Positions 46,370 to 57,259 of a stretch of 64,000 bases of DNA are shown here, in pieces; the stretch's first letter is position 1; the number at the start of each line of letters is the position of its first letter. Under the pieces are notes generated by a model. That model saw nothing but the letters and a program-made list of their open reading frames with translations. It was not told the origin of the DNA and did no database searches. A program made the translations under genes and the position numbers. This DNA is from Aquatica leii (Eukaryota > Arthropoda > Insecta > Coleoptera > Lampyridae). The DNA lies in the NCBI GenBank assembly GCA_035610365.1, contig CM069433.1, positions 173,554,882 through 173,618,881 of the forward strand, given 5' to 3'.

Positions 46370-48020
46370 TAATGTCTAGTCAGTATAAGAGAAAAGTTGG
46401 AAATCGCTACTACAGCGACTATAACGAGAAAAGATTGCAATTCTGTATGGGTGCGTAAGAAATAAGGTGATGTGGCAAAGACAAACCGCAAAATATTATT
46501 AAAAAACCGAGACATCCAAACACAAAAAAGTGTATTTACTTCAAATGTTATTAGACTATTCGAATTTCAGTAAACGAGCTAGATTTTCGTTTTGTTATTA
46601 AAACATATTTGGCCGCTTAAAGTCCACTGTTTGTCATTTTAAAAACAACATGCCAGGGGAAGATTGGGTAAAGTTATATCTTTAGAGATACTCAGAATTA
46701 TCACTTCAATTTGCTGCAAACATAAAAAAAGTTAGAGCTGACAATGATAATCAGGAAATGAATACGTAGACAATTTCAAAGAAGTAATAGAAAGGGTTCC
46801 ACCTAAACGTATTTAAAACTAGGATGAGATCAATCTGTGCGATGATCCTGTTAGGAAGCGAATTTTGTGTCGCCATGGCTGCAAATACCTTGAACGTGTT
46901 ATCAACTCTACAAAATCGAGCAGTTTAGTTTTTTTTTGCGATTCTGCTGCTGATTTTGCTTTTTTGCTATATATCATTTACAAAGAAGATCGAACAACGT
47001 CTACGCGGTGCAAGATATACTCGTACCAAGTACCAAGATGGATAGATAGTGCAACTTTTGAGAAGTGGTTTATTGTTTATTTGTTTCCGTGCTCAGACAA
47101 CAACCAGGTAAAAAGTTGTTATCAAAGATTAATTCTCATGTGTTGAGAATATCGCATTTGTATGTTTGCCACCAAACTTTACACATTAGACACAACCTTT
47201 TATATATATATAACAAAGGAAAAGGCCCAGTGTTTACCAAAAAAATAATCTCTTTTATTGCTCAAAAAAACCTTGGACGACCTTGAATCAACTATTTTCC
47301 AAAGTTTAAGAAAACGTGAATATATCCGATTAAAAAATTTTTGATTATTTGCCAAATCAGGATTGCACTACAGTTGATACTGCCTTAATAAGAAAGATGT
47401 TCTTGGAAAAACTTAAAAAGAAAATAATAGAAATAGGTCCCAAAAGCAACCGAAAAAAAATTTGTTGTGTGTCCAGAGTATTAATCTTGATGACATTGCA
47501 TATTATTGTGTGGAAATATTAGACTACAAACTGTAGCCAAATCTTCCTCGAAAGACGGGAAAACGTAAACATAGGATTGATTTTTCTAATTATTCATCAT
47601 TCCTAGAAAACGTCAATTTCAGCCTTGCTTCATCTGAAAGATGTGTTATCACTTAGTTTCTTAGACAATTTTGATAATTTTAAACGTCAAAAAGAAGAGA
47701 CTATTGCATCAACTAGTGACATAGCTGAAACCTCTGTAGAATAATCATCAAATAAAGCTTTGCAGCAACAAGATTTAAGTAATATTTTATAGCTAATCAA
47801 ATTAAGAGACGAGCAGGAGTATCCTAGAAAGGTCATTACTATTTATGATGATGGAGCAGTTGTTGACTGCATGAAAAAGGGCAGTAAGTGTTGGAGATAA
47901 TTCAAAATTACATATACTCTGTTCTATAAGGCGTCTGACATTAGAATGAAAATTATTGACTCGAAAGAGGTCCGAAAAGTTTTTTATTTCTCGTGTTCAA
48001 ACTTCATCGTTAGTACTTAC
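46370..48020 (+). pseudogene. pogo/Tigger-like DDE transposase relic
   Basis: Order: YKRKVGNRYYSDYNEKRLQF (N-terminal DNA-binding start), MPGEDWVKLYL then RYSELSLQFAANIKKVRA (CENP-B-type second helix-turn-helix block, PG.DW...F..R..ELS), CDDPVRKRILCRHGCKYLER (after the NYDET-type first Asp region), SATFEKWF and QPGKKLLSKINSHV. The tail includes IYDDGAVVDCMKKGSKCW. Continuous frames are short; the catalytic Asp blocks are decayed. No TIRs or TA duplication were fixed. Confidence 0.6.
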
Positions 48021-48179
48021 TGATTAAATCGTTATTTTTTATAGTAAAATTAAATAATATTTATTTTGGATTTTTATGTCGACCAAATACTATAGCTATC
48101 AGCTTTATTTTACGGAAAAGTATTATTATTGGGCCAAAGTAGCCCTGTTTTACGATATAAAAAATATCTTACAATATTT

Positions 48180-48305
48180 ATACTGCGGTTTATTCAAAAT
48201 TTTTTTGAATTACGCAAGTATAAAATCAACTTTCAATTTTTTTATCTCTATAACGATTTACATACTATTATTCATGCATAGTAAACTTATACTGTCATCG
48301 TAGTT
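48180..48305. repeat. Partial copy of the 44065-44395 MITE arm
   Basis: GGTTTATTCAAAA, AAGTATAAAATCAACTTT and ACGATTTACATACTA match the right arm at 44294-44400 at roughly three quarters identity by eye. Confidence 0.55.
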
Positions 48306-49735
48306 CACTCATGGAATTTATTGTGTTTGGCTATTGTAAAAATTGTAAAAAGTTTACCATTATAATTTTTAGTTAATAAAGGAACTTTAAATAGTCTAGT
48401 AAAAAAAATAATAAAAAGCTACAAACTTATATTAAAAATAAATTGTTATGATAAAAAATATTATTTGGTCGTTTGTGATTGGTTTTTAATAAATATTGAG
48501 TAGGACTTTGTTGTCGTTGAAAAACGAAAATATCTAAGAAACGTAAATATTTATCTTTAGGAATATCAACACATTTATTAGAAACTTTGAGAAAGTGTTA
48601 ATTAAATACATAGATCCTTTAAAAATACAACAAATATTCTGTAGCGTTTCTATAATAACACATGGTGTTAAAAGCTAAAATACGTGAATGAAAGGAACCT
48701 ATTGGTGAAATTGTTTCATTAAATTAAAAGAAAAGGTGAAGACAAAACTGTATTATCTTTAAAATGTCTGACGTAACTAAACCTGGGAAATTGGTCTCGT
48801 GTAGATAAATAGAAATTAGTGGAATAGCCTCAACAGGTGAACGGAAGGAAAAAGGTTAATTTAGTATTTATTGAAATTGTTAGATCACTTATTTAGTTGA
48901 TGAGTTAAAGTGAATTTTTATTGCAAAAGGTGGTGTAAGGTTGATTTTATTAACACGTTATAAAGGAATTTACTGATTAAGAATGTTGATGAATTATTAC
49001 AAAAATTAAACTTGTTTTTAATACGATTCTTTAAATTTTAACATTATAACACTAGAATACCATATTATTAACATCATGTAATGTATATAAATACCTTAGT
49101 TTTTAAATTAATTAATGAAAATGTATTATACAACATAATAATTGTTGTGAAACATATGCTGTATGTTATATTTATTTTTTTAAAACAAGTAAATAGGCTC
49201 AGAGAAATTCGTTCTTAAAAATAAAAATAATAAACATAAATTTTTACTTAAACATGCGGAATTCTTAATTTTGAATGTGTGTCTACTGGATTTAAGAATG
49301 TAAAAGTTTTAATGAAAAATATTATGTTTCTCAAATTTAAATAAATTAAGCACATCGTATTTTTGATGCGGTTTTTTATTTGAAATTTGTCCTTTTTTAA
49401 ATTTGAGGTTGGTTTGTAATGGTGTTTTTTATTCAAAAATAGACAACAATTTAATATGTAACTTATTTTATTTGACTTATACAATAAAATTTATATAAAA
49501 CCCATTGACAAATAAATTTTCTCGTTTTAAAGAAAATTTTATCATTTTGTATAAGGTAAATATGAAACAGAAAATAGTCTATTTCTACTATTTTTTTAAA
49601 AACATACTGTCCACATTTTTTTCCCGCTTCATAAGATTTAAAATGATCATCATATTTAACAATGTTATAAGGCTGGAGGGTAACATAACATTCCTCAGCT
49701 ATAATAAAAAACTCAATTATTTCATAGAGTTCTAA
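48306..49735. other. No recognisable feature
   Basis: AT-rich with spurious short frames only. Confidence 0.5.
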
Positions 49736-49739
49736 CTTA

Positions 49740-52700
49740 AGAGAATCTAAATAACTTAAAAAAAACCTTTTTGTACAAAGTTCCTTTAAATGTACACGTA
49801 TAATAAAATAAAATATTCTTGTTTTCGTAACAAGTACTAAACCTATTTACAAAATATCTAAAATAGGGTTTGGAATCGACGTTTGAAACATTGCCATAGT
49901 CATTAAAATAAAGCTCATCTTTTACGAAAGAGAAGATTTTATACAAATTTTATACGAAATATTTTGTCTAGATTTAGTGTTATTGGCAAAAGACTTTAAA
50001 CTCTTGATGTTTGGCCTCAAATCGCATGCTCCAAACATATTTTAAAGGTCCAGATTGTATAATTATTGTCACATAATGTAACAGAAATTGATGTTTCGGT
50101 TTTAATGTGTCTTGAAAAAGCTCTATATAGTTTCGATTATGTTGTTACATGCCAAAGTTAACACACGGTCACTGCCTGAAACGAGGTACCATAAACGATG
50201 TTGTGCCACTAGCTCAATGGAAAAGGGGTGGGTCATAATTCAAAATTCCGTGATAAATTGGAAACGAGATCGACATAAAATCGAACTAAAACGGTAAAAG
50301 ACTCAAAAATCGGTAAGGGCGCCAATCAAGGTCACGATGAGGGTAGCTTCCGGACCCCTGATTACCCGAAAGCTCATCTGGTTGGTTACAACCCCGGAAC
50401 TTACCTTGAGTTGTAACTATTCTGAAATACACTTAAAAACAAAAATTACGTATGCGGCAGCTGAATGAATAAAAGCTCTTTACATTTAACAATTTAACAT
50501 TTATTGATTGAATATTTAAAAAAATAACAAGTAATAATGAATATCAAACAAATTTGAATCAAAGAAATGAAATAATCATAAGTAAGTAAAACAAAACAAG
50601 AAAAAAAAAACAATCTGAATACCAAAAATTAAAATATATAAAAAAGGAAAATAATACTAATAATAGCGATAACTCGACGTTTTCAAATAAAACATAATAC
50701 AACTAAACTTCAAGGCCTTGACCGCATAAGTAATAAACAATTTAATTAAACTAAAAATATATAAGTTAAAAAAAAATATACTTCCGTAACTTCACTTTGA
50801 ACTAAACAAAATATAGTTTACATATCGTTACATTATCTTTTATATGGGAATACGATTTACTTTTACATACGCACAAAACAAAATTAATTTAATTTAACTT
50901 CACGCAAACACCTTTAAGTGTTAATTGAAATAACCAAATTTAACGTTAGTCGCAACTCAATCGGCTCAAATTCAAAGCTTTTACTTCATTTCAATCGCGG
51001 TTCACTACACGGTAATAACCAAAATCGATAAATACCTTTACTTAATTGTAGATACCAGGTGAACTGCGGATCACAGTGGTTTCCGAAAGCTACGACCTTA
51101 GATTGACTTCGGCCGCTCCAGGTGTACCGTAGTTGGATACAAGCTCGATGGAATCCCCAAACAATAGAACACCGACGGAAGATTTATTTCACAATTTAAT
51201 TTATAACCGCACAACGGCGAAATTAGGATTTTTCCACATAACACATCGACATTAAATCCCTCAAACGTGACTGTTTATTTATGGAAACCATGAAGTCTAT
51301 ATAAACCGTAAATTACGAAATTTGAAAAATTAACATTTTCACCACAACACTTAATTTTCACGGTTCCTACTTCCGCGGCAACACCTAACGATAGGGTAAA
51401 AGTACCCTAATCACTCAACTACATCTCACGGTATCCGGTTCTGCTTAATTGCGACCCACGATCGATTGCCTCCCCAAAACCAATCTTTACCATTTTAAAA
51501 AAACTTCGTATTCCCCCCTTAACTTCATGTACTTGCGCTGTAAAATCTTTGTAGAAGATAGAACATTAAACGAACGAACTTAACAAAGATGAACACTATA
51601 ATTGGCCGCGTGCATCTTGACACGTAGACCTCGACAAAAACATTTCCCATCAAAAATGCTTAGCTCGCTTATTTGCAGGTGGCTCGTAATCGCGCTTTAT
51701 AAAAGAACTCAGCCTAAACAAAGTGTAGATACCAAGAAAAATGGATCAACTTACATTCCAAAAAGGAAGTCGTAAATTATATAGAATTGTTATTTTACTG
51801 AGATAAACAAGTAAAATACTAAACCAAAATCAAAACCACGGAACTTTATGCATTCAAAAAAATACCAGTAAGGATTGTAAAACATCCTGCAATACCAATG
51901 AACTTAAATCACACGCAATACAATAACGAGCAAAACGTTCTCGATGCCAACATTGAACTAATTAAACGTACCAAAAACAAAAAAAAAAAACAGAAAATTC
52001 AGCCAGTTCAATCCACTTACGGGGTCTTTTACAAAAAAATTCAAACGCAGGTTACAATGTTGACTGACCAGACTATGTAGTGCTATTAATGTGAAGTTAT
52101 CAATTGTGTGAGAGAATGAGACATCCATAATATCAAACAGTACTCCTAAAAATTTCCAAACGGGGTCTGTTCTAGACACTAAGTCTCCAATAAAAAAAGT
52201 AGATAAATGACAGAACGTCAGCATCTCTGAAGCTGTCTTTTTAAAGCGTTTTGATTATAAATCTTTTATATCTATTGACGAAGGCCTGTTTCCGATAGAA
52301 AGGTCCTGATAGTTAAAAAGTAACACTGGATAATTAAATGTGTCAAGGGTAAAGAATTTTTTTTCAATAAATCTTCTTTTACGCCATTTTTTTATTCAAA
52401 GCAATTCAGGAACAATTTTAACCTCTTGTTCATAGTTTTGTTTATTTCTACATTTATTTTCGTGCTCGTTATAGTCATATTTCATTTCTTCAATAGAACG
52501 TATACATAAGCGACAGTAAAAAGTGCAATTGATGGATTTTGAAAATCTTAACATTCCATTTAGGTACAAGTTGTCCCCCACGATTAAACTCATGCTAAAG
52601 TAAATTTTTTCTGATGTTATATCATGCAACTATATGTTAATTTCTTCTTGCTCTAACATATGAATTCTTCTATAAGTTTATACAAAACATAATTATTTCC

Positions 52701-53490
52701 ATTTTTTTTAAATCTTTAGTTTTAAACAAACCCGCTAAAAATATGTGCTGGACTTTAGATCAAAACTGAGAAGTAGGCCCCACATAGAGATGTCGAATGA
52801 GGACCTAAGACATTATTAATTCCAAAATCATCAAAGTACAAAAATATCGGCAAATTTAGGCTTTTTGCTTTGCCATAAGATTTCATTTACAAAATTCTCT
52901 AATGAACTTTTTGATTCCAGAAAATGCATATTTTTTTCAAACAAATCGAACAGTCCAGGTAGCTCAAAATATTTTTTTAATTAAAAGCTAATAGGCATTA
53001 TAACCCCTGTTATTTTTACTGCAGCGAAAGTTGGTTTATTACAACGAATAATTTCACTTAATTCATTATTTATTGTAACAAGTGTTGGAAATTTAAAGAG
53101 GTCATTTTCCGTTAACTATTTAAAAAACTTATATTCTGTTTTTATAAATGAAAACAAATCGCCAACGTTTTCCAAAATATCGTTAAAAGTCATCTCCAAG
53201 GTTTTACTGTCATGAAAACCGTTAATTTATTTGCATATTTTTACTATATCTGATAATATTGTTTTACTAAGAATTTCTTGAACATGGAGAACATGGATTT
53301 GTTGTGTAGTGATAGAGTAAATTTAAGTGCAGAATTTTTTAACTTTCATTTTGAATGCGTTATCAATCGACCGCTAACTTCTAATACATTTGTACTACTG
53401 CTCTCATCAATTTTACTGGTGTTATTTGCTGTGTTTTCAGCTTGTAAGGAATTATCTACATGTACAATTTCCAACTGATCATTTGTGAAT
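49740..53490 (-). pseudogene. Unclassified multi-copy arthropod transposon gene, split by a solo LTR
   Basis: Minus-strand order, right to left: KPKFADIFVLYFDDFGINNV then LGPHSTSLCGAYF; HDITSEKIYFSMSLIVGDNL, YLNGMLRFSKSINCTFYCRL with a paired-cysteine C.LC; SEMLTFCHLSTFFIGDLVSR and TDPVWKFLGVLFDIMDVSFS. After the LTR come YIELFQDTLKPKHQFLLHYV, SGPLKYVWSMRFEAKHQEFK and a tail at 49737-49946. These blocks recur together in many arthropod and cnidarian genomes as an uncharacterised transposon-borne protein; the function is unknown to me. Frameshifts and stops throughout. Confidence 0.5.
50143..52056 (+). mobile_element. Solo LTR, 1914 bp, ATGT target duplication
   Basis: TGTTACATGCC at the start, CGCAGGTTACA at the end, ATGT on both sides (50139-50142 and 52057-52060). 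Same family as 23050-24991. It sits between the SLVSQH and YIELFQ codons of the unclassified transposon gene, confirming a clean insertion. Confidence 0.85.
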
Positions 53491-53692
53491 ACTAAAGTAT
53501 TGTTGCGAAACTATTTATTAAAAACTAATTTATTTATAACGACTAAAAATACGTTTACTTAATCTAGAAATATGTACACTTTTAAATTAACCGAACTAAT
53601 TAAATCTAATAATATTTAATGAAAACACTTACACGAATTTATGTATAACCGTTGTATAACTTAAGATAAGATAACGTCCTCGGATTTCACAC

Positions 53693-53963
53693 TGTAAGTC
53701 ACGTTCACTCGATTCGGTGTACACTGTTATTTATTTAAAACTCCGCACGTGCTAATCACTTATTTATCTTCACTTGAATAATCTTCTTAATACTGCATGC
53801 ATTCACATTCCAGCAATAACTCACCTACGATTTCTTTCTTACGTATTTATAGACATCGAAAAATCCTTCTCGAGCGTTCCTTACTTTTCGCTATATCTTC
53901 TAGAAACTAGATAACAGCTTCTAGAAGGCTCTTGCATTTGCAAATAATTTCTCGGACGTTTCA
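53693..53963 (-). repeat. 3' LTR of the macrodomain gypsy element
   Basis: 271 bp, TG...CA ends. Contains CGTGACTTACAG at its 3' end. The purine tract TTAAGAAGGGGACAG lies just upstream (minus strand). Confidence 0.85.
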
Positions 53964-54138
53964 CTGTCCCCTTCTTAAGACTGTTCTGTCCCAGAACAGG
54001 AGACTGGATGCGACACCGGTAAAAGGGATCGTGGCGATAGCGGCAGCTTCCTCCATTCCGGCAACTTCCTTGACCATAAAAGTAACAGTCAATGGACTTT
54101 TCCCGACTCAATACTCTCCTCGGTTGGTAACTACAGAC
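53881..54138 (-). pseudogene. CCCH zinc-finger tail, out of frame with the macrodomain ORF
   Basis: Right after the 820-codon frame ends, another minus frame reads VCSYQPRRVLSREKSID then CYFYGQGSCRNGGSCRYRH. The cysteines and histidine are spaced C-x7-C-x5-C-x3-H, the RNA-binding CCCH (Tis11/nucleoporin-like) pattern. VCSY sits where the last strand of a TARG1 domain would end, so a small indel near 54135 probably separated the two; intact relatives may carry the finger at the C-terminus of Pol. The frame runs on through the purine tract into the LTR and stops at 53881. Confidence 0.6.
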
Positions 54139-56593
54139 CAATGCCTGTTCCTCTGAAGACGACCTCCAACATGTTTCGAACTGTCCTCCAATTCAGTCGA
54201 TCTAAGCCACAACCAAGCTTGGGTACTGCCAATTTCTTAACATGGTGGAACTCCATTTGTCTCTTGAGACTCCATAATGTTCGCCATAGATCTTTGTACA
54301 ACGGCTTGACACGTGAGTATTTCTTGGTGACTAAATAGAAAACGAAGCGTCCGTCACCACGTAGTCCTAAAACTTTTCCGACTGCCGGTTGCTGTCTTCG
54401 TAATTCATCTAGCTGCCCAAACTTCTTTTTAAACACGACTGCAACCCCTTTGGACATGTCAAGGTCCTCGCTGACGCAATGTGCGATGGCGTAATCTTTT
54501 TGTGTCTGGAACAGGTCTTGTTGTTCCTCGGTGGTAACTCCGAACCTAGCTTTTCCAGAACCTCCGTATAAGTTCATAAACTTCTCAAACTCCATTTCTT
54601 CGATTGGATTCCTGGTTCTGCTACTTATTACTCTGGTTCGGACCTGAACTTGCGCATTGTGGTTATCGCCAGCAAACGGGGCTAGACGATCGACGTGGAC
54701 CACTTTTGGCTTGCCTCTGGGCGGTTTTCGGATGCGGTATATAACGTCGTTAATACGCTGCACGACTTCATAGGGGCCTTCCCATTGCCTTTGCAGCTTC
54801 GGTGACAAACCACGTCTCCTTTGAGGGTTATACAACCAGACCATATCGCCAGGTTGAAACCCACCATTTTGTGCCTTGACGTCATATCTTGTTTTCATCC
54901 TGTCGCTGGCAATTTGTGTGTTTTTACGGACCTCTTCATGTACTTCGTCTAACCTCTTGGCCAGCTTGCTGACGTAATCTTCTCCAGCAACTTCTTCTTC
55001 CGGTCTTCGCCCAAATTGAAGATCGCATGGTAATCTTATCTCACAACCGAGCATGACACAGGATGGTGTTTGGCCTGTGCTTTCGTGAACGGATGATCGG
55101 TATGCCATTAAGAAAAGGTGCAAGTACTGATCCCAGTCCCTTTGGTGTTCGGACACTACCTTGGCTAAGTACTTGCCCATTGTTCGATTCATCCGTTCAA
55201 CCATGCCATCAGACAGAGGATGGAGAGGCGTTGTCCTGGTCTTTTTAATTCCTAACAGTCGGCAAACTTCTTGAAACAGCCCAGACTCAAAATTGCGGCC
55301 TTGATCGGAGTGTAATTCCAACGGAACTCTAAACCGGCAGAAAAACTCCTTTACTAATACGTCTGCGACTGTAGCTGCTTCCTGATTGGGTATGGCGTAA
55401 GCCTCCGTCCATTTCGTGAAATAATCCATCGCCACCAGGATGTATTTATTTCCCGAATCGGATTCTGGGAACGGCCCTGCGATGTCAATCGCTACTCTTT
55501 CCAAAGGGCTTCCTACGTTGTATTGTTTCATGGGTGCTTTGCGCTTTCTCGCTGGACCATTTCCTGAAGCGCAGACTATGCATTTACGGCACCACTTCAT
55601 GACGTCCTCTTTGCAGTTCATCCAGTAGAATCGTTCTCGCACTTTACCCAACGTCTTCTTAATGCCAAAGTGTCCTCCTGATGTCCCATCGTGGAGATGC
55701 TTCAACACTTCGGTCACCCTGCTCTTCGGCATTACCAGCTGTAGTCTGTTTCCCGTGCCCTCGGCACTTTCTAGGGATCGCTTAAGAAGACCGTCTTCTA
55801 CTATCAAGGAGTCCCACTGCGCCCAGTACGCTTTGATATTTTTGCCCAAAGCACTCACTTCTTCCCAGGTTGGTCGTCGGCCGCTTTCTTTCCAGTCCAG
55901 GAGTAGTCTTATTTCAGGATTGTCTTCTTGTTCGCGACGTAACTGCTCAGGTTCCCACTCATCATCAACCATAGCAGTTCTCCGGAGGCATTCGACTTTT
56001 TCTTCCAGTCGCGAACAATGGCTGCAGTCCGCCGGACACGGTCTTCTGGACAAGGCATCAGCGTTCCGATGACTGCTTCCGGCACGGTGTTCTGTGTCGT
56101 AGTCATACTCTTGCAGTCTCTCGATCCATCTTGCTACTTGTCCTTCTGGGTTACGGAACTGCAGTAGCCATTTTAAAGCAGCGTGGTCTGTTCTCAGTAA
56201 GAATTTTCGTCCATACAAATACTTGTAGAAATGTTTGATGGACTTAACGACTGCTAACAGCTCCCTCCTAGTCACGCAATAATTCCTTTCTGGCCTAGAC
56301 AAAACCTTGCTAAAGTACGCGATAACCTTTTCTTGTCCATCTTGAACCTGCGAATGGACCGCGCCTATGGCCATATTGCTTGCGTCGGTATCCAAAACAA
56401 ACTTTCCATCTTCTCGTGGATAACTCAAAATCGGCGAAGTGACTAGGGCCTGTTTTAGTTGATTAAAAGAATTTTCGCAGTCTTCATTCCATCTAAATTC
56501 TGCTTTTTCTTTGGTTAGTTTTGTCAATGGTTTGGCAATATTGGCAAATCCGGGGACAAATCTTAAGTCACGTTCACTCGATTCGGTGTACAC
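54131..56593 (-). CDS. Gypsy Pol fragment: RNase H, integrase, GPY/F, TARG1-like macrodomain
   Basis: The frame is open for 820 codons. Residues 1-10 are translated LTR (MYTESSERDL). RFVPGFANIAKPLTKLT is the end of RT. RNase H spans ~60-185 (D68, E111, D136, D179). Integrase has an H301/H308/C338/C341 zinc site and a DD35E triad D370, D430, E466. GPY/F lies at ~580-640 (WEGPYEV). Residues ~684-820 match the TARG1/OARD1 ADP-ribosyl-hydrolase macrodomain: AIAHCVSEDL, VVFKKKFG, VFYLVTKK, PKLGCGLDRL. The residues aligning with the two TARG1 catalytic positions (Lys84, Asp125) are K757 and D798. Gag, protease and RT fingers/palm are absent, so alone it is non-autonomous. The macrodomain may counter host ADP-ribosylation; that is inference. 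Confidence 0.9.
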   Translation of the reverse strand: MYTESSERDLRFVPGFANIAKPLTKLTKEKAEFRWNEDCENSFNQLKQALVTSPILSYPREDGKFVLDTDASNMAIGAVHSQVQDGQEKVIAYFSKVLSRPERNYCVTRRELLAVVKSIKHFYKYLYGRKFLLRTDHAALKWLLQFRNPEGQVARWIERLQEYDYDTEHRAGSSHRNADALSRRPCPADCSHCSRLEEKVECLRRTAMVDDEWEPEQLRREQEDNPEIRLLLDWKESGRRPTWEEVSALGKNIKAYWAQWDSLIVEDGLLKRSLESAEGTGNRLQLVMPKSRVTEVLKHLHDGTSGGHFGIKKTLGKVRERFYWMNCKEDVMKWCRKCIVCASGNGPARKRKAPMKQYNVGSPLERVAIDIAGPFPESDSGNKYILVAMDYFTKWTEAYAIPNQEAATVADVLVKEFFCRFRVPLELHSDQGRNFESGLFQEVCRLLGIKKTRTTPLHPLSDGMVERMNRTMGKYLAKVVSEHQRDWDQYLHLFLMAYRSSVHESTGQTPSCVMLGCEIRLPCDLQFGRRPEEEVAGEDYVSKLAKRLDEVHEEVRKNTQIASDRMKTRYDVKAQNGGFQPGDMVWLYNPQRRRGLSPKLQRQWEGPYEVVQRINDVIYRIRKPPRGKPKVVHVDRLAPFAGDNHNAQVQVRTRVISSRTRNPIEEMEFEKFMNLYGGSGKARFGVTTEEQQDLFQTQKDYAIAHCVSEDLDMSKGVAVVFKKKFGQLDELRRQQPAVGKVLGLRGDGRFVFYLVTKKYSRVKPLYKDLWRTLWSLKRQMEFHHVKKLAVPKLGCGLDRLNWRTVRNMLEVVFRGTGIGL

Positions 56594-56832
56594 TGTAATT
56601 TATTTAAAACTCCACACGTGCTAATCACTTATTTATCTTCACTTGAATAACCTTCATAATACTGCATGCATTCACATTCCAGCAATAACTCACCTACGAT
56701 TTCTTTCTTACGTATTTATAGACATCGGCGAATCCTTCTCGAGCGTTCCTTACTTTTTGCTATATCTTCTAGAAACTAGATAACCGCTTCTAGAAGGCTC
56801 TTGCATTTGCAAGTAATTTCTCGGACGTTTCA
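56564..56832 (-). repeat. 5' LTR of the macrodomain gypsy element, last bases lost at the deletion
   Basis: Matches the 3' LTR over 269 bp but reads ...GTGACTTAAGATTTG instead of ...GTGACTTACA, so the deletion removed the final bases and the primer-binding site. Confidence 0.8.
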
Positions 56833-57259
56833 GTATCTTTAGAAATTTGTTCACAACTGTCGAAAGTGCTAAGCGTCGTCAAATGTTGCTTTTTTAAATG
56901 CTTTTTGAAACTCGATGCACAAGTAAATTGTTGGGGACAGTAATCTTATTTACATATATAAAGACTTGGTTTATTATGGCAATATTTCAAATGGTCAATA
57001 AGTAGATAGGGGCTTTTCAAAACTATTTACGCAAATTTAACATATAAACATACTTCTTTCTATTTTTTAAATTTTTTAAACGCAGTTATTAATGTTAACA
57101 AATGCGGACAACTACTGTCATATAGTGTTTCAATTAAAAAAAAAAATTGTACGAATGTCTACACGAATTCACATTCTTTTAGATGATGAAAATTAAAACA
57201 ATAAAACGTTTTAAAACAAAAGTCAACAGATTTAATGATTGCTTCAAACCAAACAAACT

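Larger units (their letters stand above)
53693..56832 (-). mobile_element. Ty3/gypsy retrotransposon encoding a macrodomain, 5' deleted, two LTRs
   Basis: LTRs at 53693-53963 (3') and about 56564-56832 (5') differ at roughly ten of 269 positions. On the minus strand they begin TGAAACG and end ACTTACA. A purine tract (AAGAAGGGGACAG) abuts the 3' LTR. Between the LTRs, the primer site, gag, protease and almost all of RT are deleted. The 5' LTR runs straight into the RT/RNase H connection, leaving one 820-codon ORF. No target duplication is visible (CACAC left, GTATC right), suggesting inter-element recombination or flank loss. Confidence 0.85.

Noticed and set aside
55662..56072. 136-codon plus-strand frame opposite the gypsy ORF
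   Set aside because: Antisense of the RNase H/integrase region, no domain of its own.
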